A stretch of DNA of 6,675 nucleotides from Bacillota bacterium (lineage in GTDB: Bacteria > Bacillota_E > Sulfobacillia > Sulfobacillales > Sulfobacillaceae): NCBI GenBank assembly GCA_021802225.1, contig JAKAAS010000100.1, positions 1 through 6,675 on the forward strand, given 5' to 3'. The stretch's first letter is position 1; the number at the start of each line of letters is the position of its first letter. This document shows positions 1-6,030 of this stretch, piece by piece. Made by a program: the position numbers and the translations under genes. Under the pieces are notes generated by a model. It was not told where the DNA came from. It made no database searches and saw nothing but the letters and a program-made list of their open reading frames with translations.

Positions 1-1756
1 CATCCATGTAGTCGACCCGTTCCGGCGTCTCTTCCAGAATCTCATGGCGCGAGCGCACCGTGACCCGTGGAGCCACGAAATGGCCGTCATCGCTTAACGG
101 CTCGTTGGCCTGGGCAATAACGGTGTCATCTTCTTCGTCGGCCGTCAGGTAAACAATCTCATCCGTGACCCGGCCATGGTCTTTGTCAACCTTGCGGTAG
201 GGCGTCTCGATAAAGCCATAGGCATTGATGCGGGCAAATGTGGACAAGGATCCGATCAGACCGATGTTGGGACCTTCTGGGGTCTCAATGGGGCACATGC
301 GCCCATAATGGGAATGGTGGACATCGCGCACTTCAAATCCTGCCCGCTCACGCGAGAGACCGCCCGGCCCCAGAGCGGAAAGCCGCCTCTTGTGGGTGAG
401 CTCCGCCAGAGGATTGGTCTGGTCCATAAACTGCGAGAGCTGGGAAGACCCGAAAAACTCCTTCACGGCAGCCACGACTGGGCGGATATTGATCAGAGCC
501 TGGGGGGTGATGGACTCAATGTCCTGAATTGTCATCCGCTCACGCACCACCCGCTCCATGCGGCTGAGACCGACCCGAAACTGGTTTTGCAGCAGTTCCC
601 CTACCGAACGCAGGCGGCGATTGCCCAAATGGTCGATATCGTCCGTGGTCCCGATCCCCTCAAACAGGGTCGTCAAATAGTTGAAACAGGCTACAATATC
701 TTCACGGGTGACCGTTTTCACAGTGCCGTCAGGCTGCCCGTTGGACACCACCATGACTTCTTCGCCATTGGCGAGCCCGACATGAATGGTCTTGACCTTG
801 GCCGCGTCCAACGCAATGGCCTGCTCCCGCTCAATATGGTCGCCTTCGCGGGCCAGTATTTCCCCGGTGTCAGGGTGGACAATAGTCTCCATCGCCGTTG
901 TGCCCACAATGCGGCGCCGCAGGGAGAGCTTCTTGTTGAATTTGTAGCGGCCCACGTTTGCCAGATCGTAGCGCTTGGCATCAAAAAACAGCGACTGCAG
1001 CAGGCTCTGCGCACTCTCTACGGTAGGGGGCTCACCGGGGCGCAAGCGCTTGTAGATCTCGATCAGCGCTTCCTCTTGGGTCTTGGCCGCGTCCTTGGAC
1101 AGAGTGGTCTGGATGCGCTCGTCGTCCCCGACCGCCTCAATAATCTGCGCATCCGTGCCAAAGCCGAGAGCCCTGAGCAGAATGGTGGCGGGCAGTTTCC
1201 GGGTGCGGTCTATCCGCACCGACAAAACATCGTTGGAATCGGATTCAAATTCCAGCCAGGCTCCCCGGTTCGGAATCATGGTCGCAAAATACAGCCGCTT
1301 GCCCGACGGGTCAATCTGCTCGCCGAAGTAAACGCCAGGGGAGCGCACTAATTGGGAGACAATCACCCGCTCGGCGCCATTGATGATAAAGGTCCCTTTG
1401 TCCGTCATGAGCGGAAAATCCCCCATGAAAACATCTTGTTCCTTGACCTCTCCGGTCTCTTTGTTAATCAGGCGCACACGCACGTGCAGAGGAGCTGCAA
1501 AGGTCACGTCCCGGGCTTTACACTCTTCCACCGAATATTTTGGGGTCTTCAAATTGTAATCCACAAACTCTAAAATCAGATTGCCAGTAAAATCTTGAAT
1601 AGGGGAGATGTCGCGGAACATCTCCCGCAATCCTTCGCGCAGAAACCACTGGTACGAATTCTGCTGAATCTCAATAAGATTGGGCATGTCAAGAACTTCG
1701 TTGATGCGCGCAAAAGACACCCGCTGCGGGTGCTCGGCTTGGAGAGGATAAGCCAT
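1..1756 (-). CDS. rpoB: RNA polymerase beta subunit, N-terminal 585 residues (runs off left edge)
   Basis: This is the catalytic beta subunit of DNA-dependent RNA polymerase. The frame is open from the ATG at 1756 to the window edge: 585 whole codons, about half of a typical beta subunit. Visible family blocks are NSYQWF near residue 33, the [19 protein letters not shown] block near residue 120-140, and rifampicin cluster I from residue 436 ([18 protein letters not shown], then [13 protein letters not shown]). Cluster II is [10 protein letters not shown] at about 492-501. Residues matching E. coli D516, H526 and S531 (here 445, 455, 460) are unchanged, so a rifampicin-sensitive pocket is inferred. 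The start is chosen because protein homology begins just after it; AAGGAG lies 10 nt upstream. A GTG four bases upstream is out of frame. The gene follows rplL after 190 bp holding its own promoter. Confidence 0.98.
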   Translation of the reverse strand, partial: MAYPLQAEHPQRVSFARINEVLDMPNLIEIQQNSYQWFLREGLREMFRDISPIQDFTGNLILEFVDYNLKTPKYSVEECKARDVTFAAPLHVRVRLINKETGEVKEQDVFMGDFPLMTDKGTFIINGAERVIVSQLVRSPGVYFGEQIDPSGKRLYFATMIPNRGAWLEFESDSNDVLSVRIDRTRKLPATILLRALGFGTDAQIIEAVGDDERIQTTLSKDAAKTQEEALIEIYKRLRPGEPPTVESAQSLLQSLFFDAKRYDLANVGRYKFNKKLSLRRRIVGTTAMETIVHPDTGEILAREGDHIEREQAIALDAAKVKTIHVGLANGEEVMVVSNGQPDGTVKTVTREDIVACFNYLTTLFEGIGTTDDIDHLGNRRLRSVGELLQNQFRVGLSRMERVVRERMTIQDIESITPQALINIRPVVAAVKEFFGSSQLSQFMDQTNPLAELTHKRRLSALGPGGLSRERAGFEVRDVHHSHYGRMCPIETPEGPNIGLIGSLSTFARINAYGFIETPYRKVDKDHGRVTDEIVYLTADEEDDTVIAQANEPLSDDGHFVAPRVTVRSRHEILEETPERVDYMD

Positions 1757-1863
1757 TCACAGTCAGCTCCTTGTTCTGATTTAGGTCCCAATGGTTGCGC
1801 GGTTCGTTGCCGACACGTGTCAACTGTTGGTATGAATTGGCTTATAAAATATGGCAATTAAAA

Positions 1864-1892
1864 ATAATATCACAAGCCCACCCCTAGGTCAA
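1864..1892 (-). promoter_or_regulatory. Candidate sigma-A promoter for rpoB
   Basis: On the minus strand TTGACC (1892-1887) and TATTAT (1869-1864) are separated by exactly 17 bases, each 5 of 6 matches to the housekeeping consensus. Transcription would start near 1857 and give a leader of about 100 nt before rpoB. The -35 box is also the 3' arm of the hairpin at 1887-1910. A dedicated rpoB promoter next to rplL read-through fits the need to tune polymerase separately from ribosomal proteins. This is read from sequence only; no start site has been measured. Confidence 0.65.
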
Positions 1893-1910
1893 GAAATAAA
1901 TTTCCTGACC
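1887..1910 (-). other. rplL-rpoB intergenic hairpin (possible attenuator or processing site)
   Basis: In the transcript GGTCAGGAAAT pairs with ATTTCTTGACC, an 11-bp stem with one G-U pair; the loop is only 2 nt, so the last pair probably opens. Flanking C-rich and G-rich stretches (1877-1886 and 1911-1920) could extend it imperfectly. No U-run follows, so it does not look like a simple intrinsic terminator. In E. coli the same intergenic position carries a partial terminator and an RNase III site; a comparable role here is inference. Confidence 0.5.
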
Positions 1911-1946
1911 CCGAGGAGGGCTAAACATGGCACACTTACTGCGCGA

Positions 1947-2330
1947 CTATTTGACTTGAGCGGTTGCTCCCGCTTCTTCCAATTTAGCCTTCGCTGCATC
2001 GGCATCCGCCTTCGAAATCTTCTCCTTCACCGGCTTGGGAGCCCCGTCGACCAAAGCTTTCGCTTCTGTCAGAGAAAGACCAGTCAATTCACGAACGGCT
2101 TTGATAACCTGGACCTTTTTGTCGCCAGCGGCAGTCAGGATCACATCAAACTCTGTCTGCTCGACCTCTTCTGCTACTGGAGCCGCGCCGCCAGCCGCCG
2201 GAGCTGCTGCCATGGCGACAGGAGCTGCCGCCGTCACACCGAACTCTTCTTCCAATGCCTTGACTAACTGCGATAATTCTAGCACATTCATCTCTTTCAC
2301 GGTTTCAATAATCTCTTCAACCTTGGCCAT
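1947..2330 (-). CDS. rplL: 50S ribosomal protein L7/L12
   Basis: This 127-residue acidic stalk protein recruits and activates translation GTPases on the large subunit; multiple copies bind L10. The N-terminal dimerisation helices (residues 2-31, [19 protein letters not shown]) are followed by an Ala/Pro/Gly-rich hinge (about 34-54). The globular C-terminal domain holds [17 protein letters not shown] and the GTPase-contacting [17 protein letters not shown] segment. The start ATG at 2330 has AAGGAGG at 2344-2338 with a 7-nt spacer. It lies 32 bp after rplJ and is translated from the same message. Length and composition are normal. Confidence 0.98.
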   Translation of the reverse strand: MAKVEEIIETVKEMNVLELSQLVKALEEEFGVTAAAPVAMAAAPAAGGAAPVAEEVEQTEFDVILTAAGDKKVQVIKAVRELTGLSLTEAKALVDGAPKPVKEKISKADADAAKAKLEEAGATAQVK

Positions 2331-2362
2331 TAATTTTCCTCCTTAGATATCCTGAATGTTTC

Positions 2363-2884
2363 TCAGGCCTGTTCTTTTTGTTGGCGCACCTGGTCGAGGG
2401 CGCGCGCCAGATTTGTCATCGGTGCATTCAGCACCCAGACAAACTGCTGGATGGGAGCGTTCAGAGTTCCTACCAGCTTGCTTAGCAAGACTTCGCGGCT
2501 GGGAAGGTCCGCCAGTTCGCGGACACTCTGCGCCGATAAAGCCTGTTTTCCTAAGATTCCCGCTTTAATTTCCATTTTGCGGAATTCCCGTACGGCCTGA
2601 GTCATCATCTTGGCCGCCATCACCGGATCATCGTGCGAAAATGCCACGGCCGTAGGACCCTCAAGGTAGGGTTCCAGTCCGTCAATGCCGACTTCGTCGG
2701 CGGCCCGCTTGATCAAGGTGTTTTTGATAACCTTGAAAGAGACGCCGCCTTTGCGAAGATTCTCCCGCAACTGGCCAAGCTGCTGCACCGTCAAGCCGCG
2801 GTAATTGGCTAGCACAGCGCCAGACGCCGCTTGCAGTTCTTGGCGGGTCTCTTCAATGACTTGCGCTTTTTGTGGTGTTGGCAC
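2363..2884 (-). CDS. rplJ: 50S ribosomal protein L10
   Basis: L10 anchors the L7/L12 dimers to 23S rRNA to form the ribosomal stalk. It also represses its own operon by binding the leader RNA. The 173-residue product begins MPTPQKAQVIEETRQEL and carries the family segments VLANYRGLTVQQLGQLR (about 24-40), VIKNTLIKRA (52-61) and LEGPTAVAFS (74-83). A long C-terminal helix for L12 binding (about 133-173) ends the protein. I chose GTG at 2884 rather than the more distal in-frame start at 2923: homology begins here, a G-rich SD lies at 2898-2891, and the upstream codons overlap the terminator hairpin. The leader at 2904-3037 is its control element. Confidence 0.96.
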   Translation of the reverse strand: MPTPQKAQVIEETRQELQAASGAVLANYRGLTVQQLGQLRENLRKGGVSFKVIKNTLIKRAADEVGIDGLEPYLEGPTAVAFSHDDPVMAAKMMTQAVREFRKMEIKAGILGKQALSAQSVRELADLPSREVLLSKLVGTLNAPIQQFVWVLNAPMTNLARALDQVRQQKEQA

Positions 2885-2903
2885 ACATTCACCCCCCTTA
2901 AAC

Positions 2904-2939
2904 AAAAAAATACCTCCACCCAAGAACGGCAGAGGATAT
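2904..2939 (-). terminator. Intrinsic terminator (attenuator) of the rplJ leader
   Basis: In the transcript CCTCTGCC (2935-2928) pairs with GGTGGAGG (2920-2913), with two G-U pairs. ATA (2939-2937) pairs with TAT (2912-2910) across a one-base bulge. Seven U residues follow (2910-2904). It ends just upstream of the rplJ SD, the expected place for premature termination. Its 5' arm overlaps a competing antiterminator at 2934-2940. Confidence 0.8.
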
Positions 2940-2960
2940 GCTCAGCAAAAAAACATCTCC
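2934..2960 (-). promoter_or_regulatory. Candidate antiterminator hairpin of the rplJ leader
   Basis: GGAGATG (2960-2954) can pair with CATATCC (2940-2934) at six of seven positions, around a 13-nt loop containing seven U residues. This captures the start of the terminator's 5' arm, so both structures cannot form together. The GGAG part can instead be captured by the extended L10-leader helix. The pairing was worked out by hand and is inference. Confidence 0.5.
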
Positions 2961-3037
2961 GAAATTCTACCTAAGCGGGATATTGAGCCGAGACCGGCAC
3001 CCACTGTCTTGGGTTCGGCAATAAAGGTACCACGAAG
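2957..3037 (-). promoter_or_regulatory. Ribosomal L10 leader (autoregulatory mRNA structure)
   Basis: The leader carries the recognisable L10-leader core GGTGCCGG ... GGCTCAATATCCCGC ... AGGTA just upstream of rplJ. ACCC and GGGT flank AAGACAGT to form one arm. The base helix is TACCT (3029-3025) with AGGTA (2972-2968). A second segment, CTTCG (3037-3033) with CGGAG (2961-2957), extends it. In Bacillus subtilis the L10(L12)4 complex binds this leader and promotes termination before rplJL. The terminator that follows suggests the same mechanism here. Exact ends are approximate. Confidence 0.85.
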
Positions 3038-3072
3038 CCCGTGAAAAATCAACAATTTTTCGCGGAAGACTT

Positions 3073-3249
3073 TCAGGTCTCCGGTGATCTAGGCATCGTC
3101 GTCGCCCCCGTGGCCACGCTCAGGAGGATGATCCCGGCAGACACCATGATAAGCCCTTGCAGGATGTGGTGAAAATGCTCGGTGCGCCCTCCCCCCACGA
3201 TAGCCAGAACGGATCCCAGCACTGCCGCCAGTTTAACGAGCTCACGCAT
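3073..3249 (-). CDS. Small two-helix membrane protein between rplA and rplJ, unknown function
   Basis: I do not recognise this 58-residue protein. The ATG at 3249 has a near-perfect AAGGAGGAG (3263-3255) with a 7-nt spacer from AGGAGG, which argues for real translation. An in-frame GTG at 3255 lies inside the SD and was not chosen. Residues 5-20 (VKLAAVLGSVLAIVGG) and 28-48 are hydrophobic; they are separated by a short polar loop, GRTEHFHH, holding three histidines. The tail TTMPRSPET is polar. It therefore looks like a helical hairpin in the membrane without a cleaved signal. The stop lies 35 bp before the L10 leader, so it would share the rplJL transcript but lie upstream of the attenuator and escape L10 control. 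A chance ORF with a chance SD remains possible. Confidence 0.65.
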   Translation of the reverse strand: MRELVKLAAVLGSVLAIVGGGRTEHFHHILQGLIMVSAGIILLSVATGATTMPRSPET

Positions 3250-3336
3250 GAGCACTCCTCCTTAAGTTTCCGGGTTGCGGCCAAACACAGTCCCGCAAAC
3301 AGGAAAAGGTTGCAGCATTGGCCGCCTATTATTTGC

Positions 3337-3345
3337 AATATAGCA
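3337..3345 (-). promoter_or_regulatory. Candidate extended -10 promoter for the small ORF-rplJL unit
   Basis: TGC followed directly by TATATT (3345-3337) is an extended -10 element with 5 of 6 hexamer matches. The -35 position shows no match but is covered by a small dyad, CACCG/CGGTG at 3351-3365. A start near 3330 would leave about 80 nt before the small ORF. Position after a probable terminator and before a regulated leader supports a promoter somewhere in 3264-3426; this exact one is tentative. I see nothing else in that stretch. Confidence 0.35.
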
Positions 3346-3426
3346 TAGAGCACCGCCGAACGGTGGCGAAGGACGCCTGAGGGGAGATAAATGGCCAGCA
3401 AAAGATCCCACCGGCCTCAACAATGC

Positions 3427-3461
3427 CCAAGAAGCTCCGGCAATGTGCCGGAGCTTCTTGG
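3427..3461 (-). terminator. Strong hairpin terminator after rplA
   Basis: A perfect 16-bp inverted repeat with a 3-nt loop starts 27 bp after the rplA stop: CCAAGAAGCTCCGGCA, loop, then its exact complement. The GC core is followed in the transcript by CUUCUUGG, a short imperfect U-rich tail that is itself the outer arm. The symmetry would let it act on both strands. With no long U-run, termination may be incomplete, or the stem may protect the 3' end. Confidence 0.7.
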
Positions 3462-3488
3462 ATGGTGCAGCAGAACGTTCTCGCCTGG

Positions 3489-4187
3489 CTAAATGGCACG
3501 CTGGGCGGACTGCGGGTTGACGCGGATTCCCGGGCCCATCGTCGTGGAGATGGTAATCGACTTCAGGTAGACACCTTTGGCCGTAGTCGGGCGGGCCTTG
3601 TTCAGCGCGTCGACCAGTACCGCCAGGTTTTCCTCGAGCTGCTCCGGAGCAAAGCTCGCTTTCCCGATAGGAGCATGGACAATTCCCGCTTTCTCGGTCC
3701 GGAACTCGATTTTACCGGCCTTGATCTCCTTGACAGCGGTCGCTACATCAAAAGTGACCGTCCCAGTCTTGGGGTTAGGCATCAGACCCTTGGGGCCGAG
3801 AATCTTTCCCAAACGCCCCACAAGCGCCATAATATCCGGGGTGGCGACGGCCACATCAAAGTCCGTCCACCCTCCCTGCACCCGTTCCGCCAAATCCTCG
3901 GCGCCCACCACGTCGGCGCCAGCCTCTTCAGCTTCCTTGGCCTTTTCGCCTTTGGCAAATACTGCCACACGCTGAGTTTTGCCAATGCCCTGAGGGAGCA
4001 CGACAGCACCCCGCACAACCTGGTCCGAGTGACGCGGGTCCACTCCGAGACGGATGGCCACCTCAACGGTTTCGTCGAATTTGGCATGCGCGGTGTCTTT
4101 GGCTAGCTGTATGGCGGCAATGGCATCATAGAGACGGCCTTTTTCAATCTGACTGTTTGCTTCTGCATATCGTTTTCCTAGACTCAC
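3489..4187 (-). CDS. rplA: 50S ribosomal protein L1
   Basis: L1 forms the mobile stalk on the E-site side of the large subunit and helps release deacylated tRNA; in many bacteria it represses its own operon. The 232-residue length is usual. Visible signatures are [14 protein letters not shown] (57-70), [10 protein letters not shown] (92-101), [20 protein letters not shown] (116-135) with [10 protein letters not shown] after it, and TMGPGIRVN near the C-terminus (216-224). GTG at 4187 is the start: AAGGAGGG at 4201-4194 has a 6-nt spacer and family homology (SLGKRY) begins there. An in-frame ATG at 4229 lies upstream of that SD and would add 14 unrelated residues. The gene follows rplK by 48 bp and ends before a strong hairpin. 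Confidence 0.97.
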   Translation of the reverse strand: MSLGKRYAEANSQIEKGRLYDAIAAIQLAKDTAHAKFDETVEVAIRLGVDPRHSDQVVRGAVVLPQGIGKTQRVAVFAKGEKAKEAEEAGADVVGAEDLAERVQGGWTDFDVAVATPDIMALVGRLGKILGPKGLMPNPKTGTVTFDVATAVKEIKAGKIEFRTEKAGIVHAPIGKASFAPEQLEENLAVLVDALNKARPTTAKGVYLKSITISTTMGPGIRVNPQSAQRAI

Positions 4188-4235
4188 TCTAAACCCTCCT
4201 TGTGGTACAGCGGCTTGGTAGCCTCCCACGAAGCT

Positions 4236-4661
4236 TTAATCGGCAACTTCCACGCCCATGCTGCGCGCCGTTCCCTCAATCATCCGCATTGCGGCTTCGA
4301 TCGTGGTCGCGTTCAAGTCGGGCATTTTCGTCTCCGCAATCTGCCGCACCTGATCACGCGTCAGGGTGCCCACCTTTTGGGTATTGGGCGTGGCAGATCC
4401 GCTTTCCAGACCCAGAGCCTTTTTAATCAAGATGGCTGCCGGCGGAGTTTTGGTCACAAAGGTAAAGGACCGGTCTTCATAGACAGTGATTTCCACAGGA
4501 ATAATCAGGCCCACCTGTGCTTGGGTGCGTTCATTGTAATCTTTGACGAACGCCATGATATTCACGCCATGCTGCCCCAGCGCAGGCCCTACCGGCGGTG
4601 CGGGCGTCGCCTTGCCAGCTGGAATCTGCAGCTTGATCACCGCACTAACTTTCTTTGGCAC
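4236..4661 (-). CDS. rplK: 50S ribosomal protein L11
   Basis: L11 binds the GTPase-associated region of 23S rRNA and is needed for stringent-response sensing; its N-domain also shapes the thiostrepton site. The 141 residues match the family length. The proline-rich signature [19 protein letters not shown] (residues 17-35) and [20 protein letters not shown] (67-86) are clear. The C-terminal RNA-binding domain contains [20 protein letters not shown] (112-131). Translation starts at GTG 4661, with GAGGGG at 4672-4667 and a 5-nt spacer. It lies 16 bp after nusG, consistent with co-transcription. Confidence 0.97.
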   Translation of the reverse strand: MPKKVSAVIKLQIPAGKATPAPPVGPALGQHGVNIMAFVKDYNERTQAQVGLIIPVEITVYEDRSFTFVTKTPPAAILIKKALGLESGSATPNTQKVGTLTRDQVRQIAETKMPDLNATTIEAAMRMIEGTARSMGVEVAD

Positions 4662-4677
4662 GATTTCCCCTCATTTC

Positions 4678-5208
4678 TTACTCAATTTCGGCCACTTGGG
4701 CATAATCCACCTCAAGCGGGGTTTCCCGTCCAAACATCGAAACCGTCACGCGCACCTTGCCGCGGTCGGCCAAGACTTCTTCAATACGCCCAGAAAATCC
4801 TTCGAAGGGGCCCTCGGTCACCGTAACCGCCTGGCCTACCGTCAAGTTGATCTTCGGCAATTCAGGCACTCCCGACAGGTCGCTCCCCAGAATCATGTGA
4901 ATCTCATGCTCGAGCAAAGGAATCGGCCGAGTCCCTGAGCCCACAAATCCTGTAACCCCAGGCGTATTGCGGACGACATACCAAGAATCATCTGTCATGA
5001 TCATCTCCACCATGACATAGCCCGGAAAAACCTTTTTCTTCACGAGCTTCTTCTTGCCGTCTTTCACTTCAAGCTCTTCTTCCATGGGGACCATAATCCG
5101 GAAGATTTTGTCCCCCATGTTCATGGATTCCACACGCTTCTCGAGGTTTGCCTTCACTTTGTTCTCATACCCCGAGTAGGTGTGTATCACGTACCAGCTT
5201 TTCTCCAC
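4678..5208 (-). CDS. nusG: Transcription elongation and antitermination factor NusG
   Basis: NusG binds the RNA polymerase clamp, modulates pausing and Rho-dependent termination, and links polymerase to the leading ribosome. The NGN domain spans about residues 4-105 (WYVIHTYSGYENKVKANLEK, FPGYVMVEM, VRNTPGVTGFVGSG). The KOW domain spans about 124-176 (VGQAVTVTEGPFEGFSGRIE). A lysine-rich patch lies at 50-59. Length (176) is standard, with no large insertion. The start is GTG at 5208, since homology begins at EKSWYV; the nearest SD-like GGGAAGG is rather far, about 11 nt away. A U-tract hairpin in the 72-bp gap after secE may lower its transcription. Confidence 0.97.
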   Translation of the reverse strand: MEKSWYVIHTYSGYENKVKANLEKRVESMNMGDKIFRIMVPMEEELEVKDGKKKLVKKKVFPGYVMVEMIMTDDSWYVVRNTPGVTGFVGSGTRPIPLLEHEIHMILGSDLSGVPELPKINLTVGQAVTVTEGPFEGFSGRIEEVLADRGKVRVTVSMFGRETPLEVDYAQVAEIE

Positions 5209-5230
5209 TGTACTAGCCGCCTTCCCTCAC

Positions 5231-5275
5231 AAAAAAATGCGCCAAGCCGGCGTCAGGGTAAGGCCTCCAAGGCGC
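5231..5275 (-). terminator. Candidate intrinsic terminator or attenuator between secE and nusG
   Basis: In the transcript CGCC (5252-5249) pairs with GGCG (5243-5240) around GGCUU; C, A and seven U residues (5237-5231) follow. A second small hairpin, GCCU/AGGC, lies at 5273-5263. A longer-range pairing, GCGCC (5275-5271) with GGCGC (5243-5239), excludes both. The stems are short, so termination is probably partial, but the U-tract straight after a GC stem is typical of terminators. Confidence 0.45.
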
Positions 5276-5280
5276 TTGTA

Positions 5281-5508
5281 CTAGCGAACGAAATGGTTCA
5301 GCCCCAGATTGAACAGGGCATCGAGCCCCATGATAATGAGCGCGACAAGTAAAGAAAAAGACACCACGAACCCTGTATACGACAAAGTCTGGCGTGGCGT
5401 GGGCCACACCACTTTTTTCAATTCAAACCGGACCTCGCGGAGATAGCGGCGGGACCGGTCAGCAGTCGATACGGTGGTTTTGCCCTTTGCTTCCATCATT
5501 TTCCCCAT
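5281..5508 (-). CDS. secE: Preprotein translocase subunit SecE
   Basis: SecE clamps SecY in the SecYEG protein-conducting channel of the inner membrane. The short single-span form is seen here: a polar N-terminus, the conserved amphipathic segment RYLREVRFELKKVVWPTPRQ (residues 21-40), then one membrane helix (about 43-65). At 75 residues it matches Gram-positive family members. Starts at 5508, 5499 and 5496 are all possible; none has a strong SD, and GGGGA just inside the first codons could serve the later two. The residues concerned precede the conserved region. It sits 18 bp after rpmG and before nusG, the standard order. Confidence 0.94.
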   Translation of the reverse strand: MGKMMEAKGKTTVSTADRSRRYLREVRFELKKVVWPTPRQTLSYTGFVVSFSLLVALIIMGLDALFNLGLNHFVR

Positions 5509-5526
5509 TTCTGCGAGTCCGGAAAC

Positions 5527-5676
5527 CTATCGCGTTTCGCGATGAACAGTATGGGTCCGGCACCACCGACAGTATTTCCGGCGTTCCAGCCGATTGGGGT
5601 CATTCTTCTTGTTCTTGGTCGTCGTGTAATTGCGTCGTTTGCAATCTGAGCACGCCAATGTAATGATTGTACGCAT
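5527..5676 (-). CDS. rpmG: 50S ribosomal protein L33 (zinc-ribbon form)
   Basis: This small large-subunit protein lies near the E site. It has 49 residues with two CxxC pairs, C9/C12 and C36/C39, so it is the zinc-binding C+ paralogue rather than the cysteine-free type expressed under zinc limitation. Signature segments are [19 protein letters not shown] and RRKYCRWC. The start at 5676 has GGGAGGT at 5690-5684 with an 8-nt spacer. Upstream in-frame codons up to 5733 overlap the promoter and were excluded. It is the first gene of the secE-nusG-rplK-rplA unit. Confidence 0.95.
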   Translation of the reverse strand: MRTIITLACSDCKRRNYTTTKNKKNDPNRLERRKYCRWCRTHTVHRETR

Positions 5677-5704
5677 GTCGTTTACCTCCCACTCATGCGG
5701 AAGG

Positions 5705-5733
5705 ATTTTATCATACTTGCTGTGACGTGTCAA
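5705..5733 (-). promoter_or_regulatory. Strong sigma-A promoter for rpmG-secE-nusG-rplKA
   Basis: A perfect -35 TTGACA (5733-5728), a 17-base spacer and TAAAAT (5710-5705; 5 of 6) give one of the best housekeeping promoters in the window. Transcription would begin near 5698, only about 22 nt before the rpmG start and just before its SD. This accounts for the shared expression of the downstream operon. Confidence 0.8.
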
Positions 5734-5944
5734 CGGCAGCAGAAGATAATAGAAGAACCTGCTCAGTCGCGGGATCTACTTTATGGCCAAAGTCCTTATC
5801 CGGATCGCGCACATCACAGGGACACGGCACACGAGTATTCGCGCACCACCCGCCACGGTGCTTTGGAATAGTCCGCCTTCCGCGCCACTGCCTGCCCCGC
5901 CATTCCATTATATGGAGCCAGTCCCTGACCGTGAGGGCAAGCAC
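5711..5944 (-). CDS. Possible small Trp/Cys-containing protein upstream of rpmG, unknown function
   Basis: I do not recognise this 77-residue reading frame. GTG at 5944 has GGAGG at 5958-5954 with a 9-nt spacer; an earlier in-frame GTG at 5974 has no SD. The N-terminal half is basic and aromatic ([18 protein letters not shown]). The middle holds [20 protein letters not shown], with three cysteines in a C-x6-C-x-C arrangement that could bind metal. No signal peptide or membrane helix is seen. Codon choice in the Cys/Asp-rich part looks like coding sequence. Its 3' end overlaps the -35 and spacer of the rpmG promoter. An open frame also exists on the opposite strand (5783-5968), so a chance ORF is a real alternative. 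Confidence 0.45.
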   Translation of the reverse strand: MLALTVRDWLHIMEWRGRQWRGRRTIPKHRGGWCANTRVPCPCDVRDPDKDFGHKVDPATEQVLLLSSAAVDTSQQV

Positions 5945-6030
5945 CGGGTGATTCCTCCGAGGATATGATGCCACTGTCTGGTTGAGGCGTGCTCTTACAC
6001 GCGCACCGCTATTTAGGAGGCGATCTTTTC

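Noticed and set aside
176..1351. Long open frame of 391 codons on the plus strand.
   Set aside because: It lies wholly antisense to rpoB, whose conserved motifs are unambiguous; long antisense frames are common opposite GC-rich genes.
1576..1857. 93-codon minus-strand frame covering the rpoB start.
   Set aside because: It is an alternative frame of the rpoB 5' end and promoter leader; the rpoB frame has the family motifs.
3003..3055. Weak promoter-like pair TTGATT-17-TACCTT just before the L10 leader.
   Set aside because: The -10 match is poor and the hexamer is part of the conserved leader helix.
3043..3061. AT-only hairpin GAAAAAT/ATTTTTC with a 5-nt loop before the L10 leader.
   Set aside because: The stem is too weak for a terminator and is not followed by a separate U-tract; it may only be a spacer structure.
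3120..3401. 93-codon minus-strand frame overlapping the small membrane protein gene.
   Set aside because: It has no SD, and the overlapping 58-residue frame has a far better ribosome site and a coherent two-helix pattern.
3423..4106. 227-codon plus-strand frame.
   Set aside because: Antisense to rplA and overlapping its terminator hairpin; no recognisable protein family features.
5783..5968. 61-codon plus-strand frame with many prolines.
   Set aside because: It has no clear SD, low-complexity Pro/Ala composition and competes with the better-supported minus-strand frame.
5964..5969. TATGAT as a -10 box for the murE-like gene.
   Set aside because: A good hexamer, but no -35 or extended -10 motif accompanies it, so a promoter cannot be supported.
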